Assembly (NCBI GenBank): GCA_913041865.1
Contig: CAJWIW010000025.1
Coordinates: 1 to 12,892 of the forward strand
Source: an uncultured Gammaproteobacteria bacterium
Lineage (GTDB): Bacteria > Pseudomonadota > Gammaproteobacteria > GCA-002705445 > GCA-002716945
Reading direction: 5' to 3'
DNA: 12,892 nucleotides
Positions within the stretch are counted from its first letter, which is position 1, and every line of letters begins with the position of its first letter. Under the pieces are notes generated by a model. It saw only the letters and a list, made by a program, of their open reading frames with translations. It was not told the origin of the DNA and did no database searches. Of the stretch, positions 1 to 7,309 are shown in pieces. The position numbers were made by a program, and so were the translations under genes.

Positions 1-1
1 C

Positions 2-2008
2 TATAGAGATTTGATTATAAGTAGGGACAGTAAAACTTCAGCCATTCAAGTTAACCTCAAAAAAAACGAAGAACTCACAGCTCTTGGATTAATCAAAGCA
101 AAATTGATTGCAAAAAAATATCAGGTAGGTTTGGATAACGATGAACAATTACAACTTAGTAAAATTAATGATCAATATGATCAACTTAAAATAAACTACG
201 ATAGAGACATAAGTACACTACTTATGAATATCAGAACTCTAAGGACTAAATACGAGCAAAAATATGATCTCGAAATCAAAATAGGTGGAATTCCAATGAT
301 TATTGATGACATGATTACATATGTCAGAAATGATCTAATAAATTTCGGGATGGGTGTTTTAGCCTTTATTCTTATCACTTTAACACTTATCTTTCGAAAA
401 TTACGATGGGTAATTTTACCTGTATTAAGTTGTACTTTTGCTGTCTTGATCATGATGGGTATTTTGGGTTTATTGGGCTGGAAAGTTACAGTAATATCAT
501 CAAATTTTATTTCATTAATGCTTATTCTGACTCTATCAATGAATATTCACCTTATAGTTCGATATAGACAATTAAAAGAAAATTCTGATGATCATTTCGA
601 GTTAATAAGAAACACAACATCTAAAATGGTTTGGCCATGTTTGTACACAGCTCTAACAACAATTGTAGCATTTGCATCATTAGTGCTCAGCGATATAAAA
701 CCAGTAATTGATTTTGGATACATGATGGTGATGGGTTTAGCAGTCACATTCCTGATCACTTTCATTCTTCTTCCATGCCTAATGTTAATAATTGGGCCAG
801 AAGAAAATAGTAGTTTAGAAAATAGTCAAACTGAATTTAGATTTACTAAAATGTTAGCTAACTTTACTTTAAATAAAGGCTTGTTAATAAATGTCATCAG
901 TTTAATAGTTCTATTCACAAGTATTTATGGTGCATCACTTCTCAGAGTAGAAAATAGCTTTATCAATTATTTTAAATCAGATACTGAGATATATAAAGGA
1001 ATGAAGCTTATTGATGAAAAATTAGGTGGGACGACACCTTTAGATATTATTATAAAATTTCCTAAGGATGAAAATGAAAATGAACTAGAAGAACTTGATA
1101 GTGAGTTGTTTGATGAGTATGAAAGAACAGATGCGGACTGGTTCACAATAGAAAAAATAAATACAATTAAACAAACTCATGATTACTTGGATGCACAACC
1201 AGAGATAGGTAAAGTCTTATCTTTGGCATCAACAATAAGAGTTGCAGAGAGAATTAATGATGGTGAAGAGTTAAGTAGTTTAGAAATGGGGCTACTTTAT
1301 AAAAGAGCACCTGAGAAAGTAAAACAAATTGCTGTCAATCCTTATGTATCGATAGGAGATAATGAAGCCAGGATAAATGTAAGAGTTCTTGATTCGAGAG
1401 AAGATCTACGTCGAAAAGAGTTAATAGAGAGAATTAATAGAGACTTAGAGAGTAAGTTAAAACTTGACCCATCAATGTTTACTGTCACTGGGATATTGAT
1501 ATTGTATAATAATATGCTACAGAGTTTATTTAATTCGCAAATATTATCACTTGGATTTGTAATGCTTGGAATTACTATAATGTTCTTGGTATTATTTAAA
1601 TCTTTTACACTTTCATTGATTGGAATAATACCAAATCTCCTAGCTGCAACTTTTGTCCTAGGATTAATGGGTTTAATTGGAATACCTTTAGATATGATGA
1701 CAATTACTGTTGCAGCTATAACAGTAGGAATTGCAGTAGACAACAGCATTCATTATATCTATAGATTCCGAGAGGAATTTGAAAAACAGAAAAATTATGA
1801 GGATGCCTTGAAAGCATCACATAACAGTATTGGTAGAGCAATTTTCTTCACGAGTGTGACCATTATCTTTGGTTTTTCAATACTTGTTTTATCTAACTTC
1901 ATTCCGACGATAATATTTGGGGTTCTAACTGGACTTGCGATGTTAATAGCCATGATAGCTGTTCTAACACTTTTACCAAAACTAATTTTAACAATCAGAC
2001 CTTTCTAA
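2..2008 (+). CDS. RND/MMPL-superfamily inner-membrane exporter, 5' partial
   Basis: This is the C-terminal 668 residues of a large RND-type membrane protein. The frame is open to the window edge (Y-R-D precede the TTG at position 11), so that TTG is internal and not a start. Counting from it, about eleven hydrophobic segments are visible. Five lie at ~110-262 and one at ~290-310; then comes a long periplasmic loop (~311-505), and five more lie at ~508-660. With TM1 upstream this gives the 12-TM RND plan. A conserved-looking membrane motif, TVGIAVDNSIHYIYRFREE, spans 571-589. The loop carries an acidic stretch (~352-377). Inference: it moves lipid or another hydrophobic substrate between inner membrane and periplasm, because it lies beside mlaC and mlaA, much as HpnN (RND) pairs with HpnM (MlaC-like) in hopanoid clusters. 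The substrate is unknown. Family call is firm, role tentative. Confidence 0.88.
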   Translation, partial: YRDLIISRDSKTSAIQVNLKKNEELTALGLIKAKLIAKKYQVGLDNDEQLQLSKINDQYDQLKINYDRDISTLLMNIRTLRTKYEQKYDLEIKIGGIPMIIDDMITYVRNDLINFGMGVLAFILITLTLIFRKLRWVILPVLSCTFAVLIMMGILGLLGWKVTVISSNFISLMLILTLSMNIHLIVRYRQLKENSDDHFELIRNTTSKMVWPCLYTALTTIVAFASLVLSDIKPVIDFGYMMVMGLAVTFLITFILLPCLMLIIGPEENSSLENSQTEFRFTKMLANFTLNKGLLINVISLIVLFTSIYGASLLRVENSFINYFKSDTEIYKGMKLIDEKLGGTTPLDIIIKFPKDENENELEELDSELFDEYERTDADWFTIEKINTIKQTHDYLDAQPEIGKVLSLASTIRVAERINDGEELSSLEMGLLYKRAPEKVKQIAVNPYVSIGDNEARINVRVLDSREDLRRKELIERINRDLESKLKLDPSMFTVTGILILYNNMLQSLFNSQILSLGFVMLGITIMFLVLFKSFTLSLIGIIPNLLAATFVLGLMGLIGIPLDMMTITVAAITVGIAVDNSIHYIYRFREEFEKQKNYEDALKASHNSIGRAIFFTSVTIIFGFSILVLSNFIPTIIFGVLTGLAMLIAMIAVLTLLPKLILTIRPF

Positions 2009-2012
2009 ATTA

Positions 2013-2600
2013 CTAGTTTTTATTTAATTGGTTAATTAGAGACGATATACCTTTTTTAGTCACGTGAGCCTTGAAATCTGATCGATAATTTCTCAGTAAG
2101 CTAACACCATCTATGATAATGTCATATACTTTCCACTTTGAATCTGTCTTTTTGAGTCGGTAGCTAACTGGAAGTTCACCTTCATTGAGCAGATATATTG
2201 ATTTAACTTTTGCAACATCATCTCTTTTACCTTGTATGTATGGCAAAAATTTTATCTTCTCACCTTCAAAGGCAGTTAGTGATTTCATATATGTTCGAAC
2301 CATAAGATTCTTAAATGCATCCATAAAATCACTCTTCTCTGATATACTAATATTGTTCCAGTGATTTTTTCCTAATACTATCCTGGACATTAATTCAATA
2401 TCTAACTTTGGTATGACTATTTCATTCATTTTTGAGATCAAATATTCATCATCTTGTTCCAATTGAGACTTATTATCAGTAATAAAATCCATAACCTCAG
2501 CAACACTAGCTTTTAGAAAGTCATCAGGTCCATGGTTATCAGCTAATACAGGATGTATAACTAAAACTAAAAAAATGATTATGTGTTTAAAAAATCTCAT
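2013..2600 (-). CDS. mlaC: MlaC-family periplasmic phospholipid-binding protein
   Basis: This 195-residue protein belongs to the MlaC/Ttg2D (toluene-tolerance) family of periplasmic carriers that shuttle phospholipid between the outer-membrane MlaA complex and an inner-membrane partner. Residues 1-20 form a signal peptide (RFFK, hydrophobic stretch, VLA cleavage before DN). Family landmarks are RIVLGKNHW (73-81), the region around RTYMKSL (102-108), and the C-terminal VYDIIIDGVSLLRNYRSDF (158-176), which is diagnostic. Length is near the family norm (~200). The ATG at 2598-2600 directly precedes the signal peptide; no good Shine-Dalgarno is visible. The gene is convergent with the RND exporter (4 nt between stops) and divergent from mlaA (47 nt). 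None of mlaF, mlaE, mlaD or mlaB is visible next to it, which is unusual for an MlaC of the ABC-linked type. Confidence 0.9.
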   Translation of the reverse strand: MRFFKHIIIFLVLVIHPVLADNHGPDDFLKASVAEVMDFITDNKSQLEQDDEYLISKMNEIVIPKLDIELMSRIVLGKNHWNNISISEKSDFMDAFKNLMVRTYMKSLTAFEGEKIKFLPYIQGKRDDVAKVKSIYLLNEGELPVSYRLKKTDSKWKVYDIIIDGVSLLRNYRSDFKAHVTKKGISSLINQLNKN

Positions 2601-2647
2601 ACTTTTATGTATAATATATCTTATATAAAAAATTTCCAGTTACTAGA
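2601..2647. promoter_or_regulatory. Divergent mlaC/mlaA intergenic promoter region
   Basis: This 47-base AT-rich gap separates the divergent mlaC and mlaA starts, so it should hold promoters for both. On the plus strand a perfect TATAAT lies at 2610-2615, with a poor -35 (TTAAAA at about 2587-2592) 17 nt upstream, which would give a ~25-nt leader for mlaA. On the minus strand TATATT (complement of 2613-2618) could serve mlaC with a very short leader. The hexamers overlap, so the two promoters may compete. In sequence this AT-rich, TATAAT-like strings arise by chance, so only the location is well supported. It is the most obvious promoter site for the downstream twelve-gene run. Confidence 0.4.
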
Positions 2648-3391
2648 ATGAAATTTACCAAAAGAGAATCCTCTAAACTAGCTAGAATTACACTTTGTTT
2701 CTTAGCGTCATTTATGTTGAGCATATCAGTTGATACCAAAGCAGATGAAGAGGATGATCCATTAGAGCCTATTAATCGGGTAATTTTCGAATTCAATGAG
2801 ATTGTTGATGACAACATACTTGAACCGGTGGCTAAAGGATACAAGTATGTAACTCCTGACCCTGTAGAGAAAGGCATATCTAATTTTTTTAGTAACTTGG
2901 GTGAGATAAACACTATAGCGAATGATTTGCTTCAACTAAAATTTCAACAAGCTGGAAAAGACTCGCTAAGATTTTTTTTAAATAGTACGATAGGTGTGCT
3001 GGGTATATTTGATGTTGCTACACCGCTTGGGCTGAGTAAAAATAAAGAAGATTTTGGACAGACTTTAGGATTTTGGGGCATACCTAATGGTCCCTACTTA
3101 GTTTTACCATTTTTAGGTCCTTCATCGTTTAGAGATGCACCTGGATCTTTCGTAGATTATGAATTATCCCCTATTGAGCAACTACATCATGAAGAAAGAC
3201 AAGCGCTAAGATTGATAAATATTGTGGAGACAAGAGCAAAATTACTCAGAGCAACAAAAATACTTGATACTGCTGCGAAAGATAAGTATATATTTATTAG
3301 AGAATCATACTTACAAAAGAGAGAATCACTAGTTCGCGATGGAGAGAATGAGGAAGAATTTGAGATTGATGTTTATGGAATAGATAACTAA
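2648..3391 (+). CDS. mlaA: MlaA (VacJ) outer-membrane phospholipid-removal protein
   Basis: MlaA sits in the outer membrane as a doughnut that removes mislocalised phospholipids from the outer leaflet and hands them to MlaC. The 247-residue product has the family landmarks: DPLEPINRVIFEFN (37-50), SLRFFLNSTIGVLGIFDVAT (106-125), DFGQTLGFWGIPNGPYLVLP (135-154) followed by FLGPSSFRD, and KYIFIRESYLQKR (213-225). The N-terminus is a signal sequence (KRESSKLAR, then a hydrophobic stretch ending VDTKADEED). Oddly, no lipobox is present: the only nearby cysteine, C17, is preceded by ITL and lies inside the hydrophobic core. The protein may therefore be cleaved by signal peptidase I rather than lipidated. 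ATG at 2648 is the first start and is needed for the signal peptide. It heads a long co-directional run, and the next gene begins 8 nt later. Confidence 0.93.
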   Translation: MKFTKRESSKLARITLCFLASFMLSISVDTKADEEDDPLEPINRVIFEFNEIVDDNILEPVAKGYKYVTPDPVEKGISNFFSNLGEINTIANDLLQLKFQQAGKDSLRFFLNSTIGVLGIFDVATPLGLSKNKEDFGQTLGFWGIPNGPYLVLPFLGPSSFRDAPGSFVDYELSPIEQLHHEERQALRLINIVETRAKLLRATKILDTAAKDKYIFIRESYLQKRESLVRDGENEEEFEIDVYGIDN

Positions 3392-3399
3392 CTTCATTT

Positions 3400-4362
3400 A
3401 TGTCATATCTAACATACGTTTTATTTATTTTTGGATTAGTCCTTATTTCTTATAGTGCAAACGTATTAGTCAAGTACACCGAAAATATCTCTCATGACTT
3501 GAATATTTCTTATTTTTTTTCCTCTCTAATTTTTATTGGCTTGGCGACATCATCGCCTGAAATATTTATTGCACTTCTTGCAAGTTTAGATAATAAATCT
3601 AATATCGCTATCGGGAATGCTCTAGGCTCAAATATTGCAAATATCGCGCTCGTGTTCGCTGTGAGTTTTTTCTTTATTAAGCTTAACAGAGATACTTTAC
3701 GTGAAATATTTACCAGAGATGTAAAAGCATTTTTCATCTATATTATATCGATATCTATATTACTCATTCCGTTGCTAACTGATGGGCAAATGAATCCTAT
3801 CGATTCGATAATTTTATTTTGTACTTTTCTAATTTTTTTGATATTCCTTAGAAAATTTATAAATTTTGAGGATAAAGAAAACGAAATGATCTCTGACTCT
3901 AATCTTCTCAAGAATTCCTCAGTTATTGTGCTCTCCATCCTGTTATTAATTTTTGGGACTCAGATATTCTTAAATAGCTCAATAGCTATTGCCTCCTTTT
4001 TTGGGGTGCCAAATTATGTAATTGGACTATCTTTGACAGCAATTGGAACAAGTATCCCAGAACTGGCAGCATCTATCCAATCAGCTCGAAGAGGAAATGT
4101 CGACTTTATAATAGGGAATATCTTGGGTTCTAATATTTTTAACATTGTGCTTGTTCTTGGCCTCGTTGGCCTAGTTGACTATAACCCAAAGAGTTTTATT
4201 GGCTATAACGAGTTCTTAAGAGATATATCCGTGATAATATTGACAACTATATTGCTTATTGTGATAGCAAGGAATTATAATGTGTATTTGAGTAGAATGT
4301 TAGGAATGGTCCTTTTTTTAGGATTCATGATTTACCAGTATAATCTGTATATATATCAATGA
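3400..4362 (+). CDS. yrbG: YrbG-like sodium/calcium exchanger family protein
   Basis: This is a 320-residue inner-membrane antiporter of the Na_Ca_ex (CaCA) family, close in length to E. coli YrbG. It shows the two inverted alpha repeats. Repeat 1 has GLATSSPEIF (47-56) and GNALGSNIAN (72-81). Repeat 2 has AIGTSIPELAAS (214-225) and GNILGSNIFN (239-248). The ion-binding acidic residues E54 and E221 are present. About ten hydrophobic segments are separated by a short charged cytoplasmic loop (~152-170, FEDKENEM). It likely exchanges Ca2+ for Na+ or H+, though the physiological substrate of YrbG proteins is not firmly established. yrbG before kdsD is the standard gammaproteobacterial order. The start is 8 nt after mlaA; the stop overlaps the kdsD start as ATGA. 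Confidence 0.92.
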   Translation: MSYLTYVLFIFGLVLISYSANVLVKYTENISHDLNISYFFSSLIFIGLATSSPEIFIALLASLDNKSNIAIGNALGSNIANIALVFAVSFFFIKLNRDTLREIFTRDVKAFFIYIISISILLIPLLTDGQMNPIDSIILFCTFLIFLIFLRKFINFEDKENEMISDSNLLKNSSVIVLSILLLIFGTQIFLNSSIAIASFFGVPNYVIGLSLTAIGTSIPELAASIQSARRGNVDFIIGNILGSNIFNIVLVLGLVGLVDYNPKSFIGYNEFLRDISVIILTTILLIVIARNYNVYLSRMLGMVLFLGFMIYQYNLYIYQ

Positions 4363-5327
4363 TGAAGAAAAATAAAATTACCATCGCAAAAAATATAATC
4401 AAGTTAGAGAGCGATTCACTTAAGCATATTATCAAAAAAATTAACTCTCAGTTTGATAAAGCCTGCGATGTAATTCTCGCATGCAAAGGGAAAGTTGTCA
4501 CGATAGGACTGGGTAAATCTGGGCACATCGCGGCAAAGGCTTCAGCTACGCTATCGAGCACAGGTACCCCCTCAATGTATATACATGGTGCTGACTGTCT
4601 TCATGGCGACGTTGGTGCAATAAAAAAAGACGATGTTGTCATTTTTTTTTCAAATTCAGGTGAGACAAAAGAACTATTAAGTATAATACCACTACTCAAG
4701 ATACTAAAAATTAATATTATTTCAATTACAGGAAATAAATCGTCTAAGTTAGCTAAAGCATCCAATTTTGTCCTAGAGTGTGGTGTGAAAAAGGAAGCAT
4801 GCCCACTAAATTTAACTCCCACATCCAGTGTAATTACAGCTATTAGTATGTCTGATGCACTGGCACTAACGTTGTTAGAATGCCGAGGATTCACATCCAA
4901 AGACTTTATGAGATCACATCCTAGTGGCTCATTAGGAAAAAGACTCCTAAAGAGAGTAAGCCACATTATGCTCAAAACAAAACTACCGACAATAAACATT
5001 GGATCTAATCTAAACAAAACGATTGCTACTATGACAAAGTTTAACCTTGGAATTGCGATTGTTTTAGGTAAAAACAAAAAAGTTTCTGGGATATTTACGG
5101 ATGGTGATCTTAGGAGAATCCTTCAGAAGCACTCAAACCTTGATCATCTAAAGATTGAAGACGTTATGACGAGAAATCCATTTACAATTCACGGAGATAT
5201 GTTGGCTGCAGAAGCATTGAACATTCTAGAGACTAATGAAATAACTTCCCTACTAATAACCTCAGATACCAATAAGTTATCTGGAGTTATAACTCTAAAT
5301 GCTATTTTGCGAGCGGGAATAGAATAA
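4359..5327 (+). CDS. kdsD: D-arabinose 5-phosphate isomerase, KdsD
   Basis: KdsD interconverts D-ribulose 5-phosphate and D-arabinose 5-phosphate, the first committed step of Kdo synthesis for LPS. The 322-residue protein has an SIS sugar-isomerase domain (~40-175) followed by two CBS domains (~204-258 and ~266-322). Motifs are GLGKSGHIAAKASATLSSTG (50-69), SNSGETKE (98-105), ACPLNLTPTSS (147-157) and SHPSGSLGKRLL (186-197); the CBS part has GIFTDGDLRR (244-253). Histidines expected near the active site are present (H56, H76, H82, H187). The loop H76-G-A-D-C-L-H-G-D differs from the usual HPAEA-HGD form. A run of nine T at 4642-4650 lies inside the gene, but the frame is intact. Starts are possible at 4359 or 4362; the first gives the usual ATGA overlap with yrbG. 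Confidence 0.95.
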   Translation: MMKKNKITIAKNIIKLESDSLKHIIKKINSQFDKACDVILACKGKVVTIGLGKSGHIAAKASATLSSTGTPSMYIHGADCLHGDVGAIKKDDVVIFFSNSGETKELLSIIPLLKILKINIISITGNKSSKLAKASNFVLECGVKKEACPLNLTPTSSVITAISMSDALALTLLECRGFTSKDFMRSHPSGSLGKRLLKRVSHIMLKTKLPTINIGSNLNKTIATMTKFNLGIAIVLGKNKKVSGIFTDGDLRRILQKHSNLDHLKIEDVMTRNPFTIHGDMLAAEALNILETNEITSLLITSDTNKLSGVITLNAILRAGIE

Positions 5328-5857
5328 TGACTGAAAAACCTTATTCATTTATCATGAATAATATTCATGCTGATATTATTGCTAAAGCAAGAAAAATAGA
5401 ATTAGTAGTTTTTGACGTAGATGGAATATTAACTGATGGGGGTATCTATATGTCAAAAGAGGGATATGAGTCAAAAAGATTCTTTGCTCAAGATGGACAT
5501 GGGATAGTTTTATTAAAATCAATCGGTATAGAAATTGGTATTATCAGTGGCAGAAGTTCAGAATGCGTGAATGTGCGTGGGAAAGAACTAGGTATGAAAA
5601 AAATCTTACAGAATTCGCGAGATAAATTGAGGGACTTCGAGAAAGTATTCCTTCCTGAATTTGATTATCAAAAAACTTGTTTTGTAGGCGATGATATAGT
5701 GGATAGGGCTCTACTTTCTAAAGTAGGTTTATCTATAACTGTGCCAAATGCAAATTATAAGGTTTGTGAACAACCAATTGACTGGATAACACCTAGGGCC
5801 GGTGGTGCAGGAGCAGCTAGGGATGTGTGTGATCTAATTTATCATTCAAAATTATAA
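5327..5857 (+). CDS. kdsC: 3-deoxy-D-manno-octulosonate 8-phosphate phosphatase, KdsC
   Basis: KdsC removes phosphate from Kdo 8-phosphate to give Kdo, in the cytoplasm. The 176-residue protein is a cap-less HAD phosphatase of the usual KdsC length, active as a tetramer in characterised homologues. HAD motif I is VVFDVDGILTDG (27-38) with nucleophile D30 and acid/base D32. Motif II is IISGRSS (72-78). K100 is the likely motif III lysine, and motif IV is FVGDDIVD (119-126). The C-terminal PRAGGAGAARDVCDLI (156-171) is the KdsC tail that reaches a neighbouring active site. The ATG shares its A with the kdsD stop codon, and a GGGA lies about 9 nt upstream. Together with kdsD this supplies two non-consecutive steps of Kdo synthesis; kdsA and kdsB are not in the window. 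Confidence 0.95.
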   Translation: MTEKPYSFIMNNIHADIIAKARKIELVVFDVDGILTDGGIYMSKEGYESKRFFAQDGHGIVLLKSIGIEIGIISGRSSECVNVRGKELGMKKILQNSRDKLRDFEKVFLPEFDYQKTCFVGDDIVDRALLSKVGLSITVPNANYKVCEQPIDWITPRAGGAGAARDVCDLIYHSKL

Positions 5858-5859
5858 TC

Positions 5860-6582
5860 ATGCAAATATTTCTAGATTCATTTAAAAAAAATAAATATAT
5901 ATGGATATTCATAATCGTTTTAATTTTTATTATGTTAATCGAATTGAAGTTAAAAAATGTTTTTGAGCAAGATATTAGTACTGATTTAGACGTTACTAAT
6001 CATTTTCTTAATGATTTTTCTATGATAGAAACTAATAAAGATGGGCATCGCGACTGGGAATTAGATGGAAAAAGACTAGAAAAATACCCACAAAGTGAGA
6101 GGTCTGAGGTTTTCTCTCCAAGTATGAGAATTTTCAATCAGGACTTATCGTATTGGACTATTACTGCAAGACATGCTCTTGACCCGGATTCACTATTTGA
6201 ATCTATCTATCTAACAGGTGACGTTGTATTTCTTAAAGTCGATATCAATAATTCAAGTGAAGTAACAATCAACACGGCAAGTGCTATTATTTATCCTAGC
6301 AAAGAATTAATTGAGACTGATGATTTTGCAAAAATTACTACCCCAACATCAGTTACAACAGGAAATGGTGTAGTTGCTAATATAAAAGACGGGTATGTAG
6401 AAATACTCTCAAATGCGAAGAGAATATCATCTGAAAATGACAAATCAGAGCAAATATCTGGTGACAGAATGATATATAATCTAAATAAAAAGACATGGGT
6501 AGTTTCTAAAGGAAAAAATACAGACAAAAGAGAAATCTCGGAGCGAGTAAAAACAATACTACGCACAAAAAAAAGTAATTAA
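5860..6582 (+). CDS. lptC: LptC, LPS export bitopic protein, with LptA-like C-terminal extension
   Basis: LptC anchors the periplasmic LPS bridge to the LptB2FG transporter. The 240-residue product has a short cytoplasmic N-terminus, one membrane helix (~13-29) and a periplasmic beta-rich domain. Family-like stretches are YWTITARHALDPDS (98-111), IYLTGDVVFLK (116-126), IIYPSKELIETDD (143-155) and TTGNGVVANIKDGYVEILSN (166-185), where LptC proteins normally end a few residues later. E. coli LptC is 191 residues; here about 50 more follow (~191-240) and look like the C-terminus of LptA. No separate lptA lies between this gene and lptB, where it is normally found; the gap is one nucleotide. I infer an in-frame lptC-lptA fusion with most of LptA deleted. 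The start is 2 nt after the kdsC stop. LptC identity rests on topology, motif pattern and position. Confidence 0.85.
   Translation: MQIFLDSFKKNKYIWIFIIVLIFIMLIELKLKNVFEQDISTDLDVTNHFLNDFSMIETNKDGHRDWELDGKRLEKYPQSERSEVFSPSMRIFNQDLSYWTITARHALDPDSLFESIYLTGDVVFLKVDINNSSEVTINTASAIIYPSKELIETDDFAKITTPTSVTTGNGVVANIKDGYVEILSNAKRISSENDKSEQISGDRMIYNLNKKTWVVSKGKNTDKREISERVKTILRTKKSN
6442..6582 (+). other. LptA-like C-terminal remnant fused in frame to LptC
   Basis: These codons encode residues ~195-240 of the lptC product. The segment QISGDRMIYNLNKKT (198-212), then WVVSKG and ERVKTIL (228-234), follows the pattern of the LptA C-terminus. In E. coli that is NIKGDKITYLVKEQK, then a short turn and KRVTTVLVP, as recalled from memory. 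Both end in a basic hydrophilic tail. Inference: these are the last LptA beta strands, the edge that in E. coli docks onto LptD. The N-terminal LptA signal peptide and most of its jellyroll are absent. The alternative is a lineage-specific LptC extension that happens to resemble LptA. Confidence 0.55.
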
Positions 6583-6583
6583 G

Positions 6584-7309
6584 ATGACAAAATTAAGCTG
6601 CTCAAACCTCACGAAAGAATATACTGGAAAAAAAGTAGTAAACAATGTATCCGTTAATGTTGATACAGGAAAGGTGGTAGGTCTTCTTGGTCCAAATGGT
6701 GCTGGTAAAACAACCACATTTTATATGTTAGTGGGTCTTATTAAATCCGATAGCGGTGATATTAAAATGGATGATCAATTTATCACTTCGCTCCCAATGC
6801 ACACAAGATCAAATCTGGGTATTAGTTACTTACCTCAGGAAGCATCAATTTTTAAAAATTTAACAGTAAAGGATAATATACTTGCTATCCTTCAAATTAA
6901 AGATGAGTTGTCAAAAAAAGCACAGACTCAGAAACTTGATGATCTTCTTAATATGCTTCAAATAACTAATATTACCGAAAATTATGGTGCAAGCTTATCG
7001 GGTGGTGAGCGAAGAAGAGTTGAGATCGCGAGAGCGTTAGCGATTGAACCAAAATTTCTATTACTCGATGAGCCTTTTGCTGGTATAGATCCAATTTCCG
7101 TAATTGAAATACAAAAAATCGTCAAATCCCTAGCGAAATCAAAAATTGGAGTATTAATAACAGATCATAATGTCCGAGAAACACTAAAAGTCTGTGATGA
7201 ATCCTATATACTTAGTGACGGAAAAGTAATTGCACATGGTAAGCCAAAAGAAATCGTAAAGAATGAGCTAGTTCAAAGTGTATATCTTGGTGATAATTTT
7301 AAACTATGA
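6584..7309 (+). CDS. lptB: LptB, ATPase of the LPS export transporter
   Basis: LptB is the cytoplasmic ATPase dimer of LptB2FG, which extracts LPS from the inner membrane and pushes it along the periplasmic bridge. The 241-residue protein is full length and highly canonical. It has Walker A GPNGAGKTT (36-44), Q-loop YLPQEASIF (82-90), signature LSGGERRRVEIARALA (138-153), Walker B FLLLDEPFAGIDP (158-170) and switch-histidine ITDHNVRETL (192-201). The ending VYLGDNFKL matches the family. It follows lptC by one nucleotide, with no lptA between them, and its stop overlaps the rpoN start (ATGA). lptF and lptG are not here, as is normal, since they usually lie elsewhere. No residue needed for ATP hydrolysis is missing, so LPS export appears active despite the unusual lptC/lptA arrangement. 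Confidence 0.97.
   Translation: MTKLSCSNLTKEYTGKKVVNNVSVNVDTGKVVGLLGPNGAGKTTTFYMLVGLIKSDSGDIKMDDQFITSLPMHTRSNLGISYLPQEASIFKNLTVKDNILAILQIKDELSKKAQTQKLDDLLNMLQITNITENYGASLSGGERRRVEIARALAIEPKFLLLDEPFAGIDPISVIEIQKIVKSLAKSKIGVLITDHNVRETLKVCDESYILSDGKVIAHGKPKEIVKNELVQSVYLGDNFKL

Noticed and set aside
11..2008. A complete gene starting with TTG at position 11.
   Set aside because: The frame is open to the window edge and the protein lacks the first RND membrane helix and periplasmic start, so TTG is internal.
4642..4650. Run of nine T inside kdsD as a possible frameshift or sequencing error.
   Set aside because: The reading frame continues intact with expected SIS motifs on both sides (VVIFFSNSGET), so no disruption is present.
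4861..4876. TGGCAC-N5-TTGTT resembles a sigma-54 -24/-12 promoter on the plus strand, suggestive because rpoN lies downstream.
   Set aside because: It lies in the middle of kdsD coding sequence, the key -12 GC is GT, and no enhancer-binding site or activator gene is evident. Probably chance.
4601..5077. 158-codon minus-strand reading frame antisense to kdsD, and similar frames at 1342-1749, 7953-8306 and 2605-2913.
   Set aside because: They lie wholly or mostly antisense to strongly supported conserved genes, show no recognisable domain, and have compositions typical of antisense shadows.
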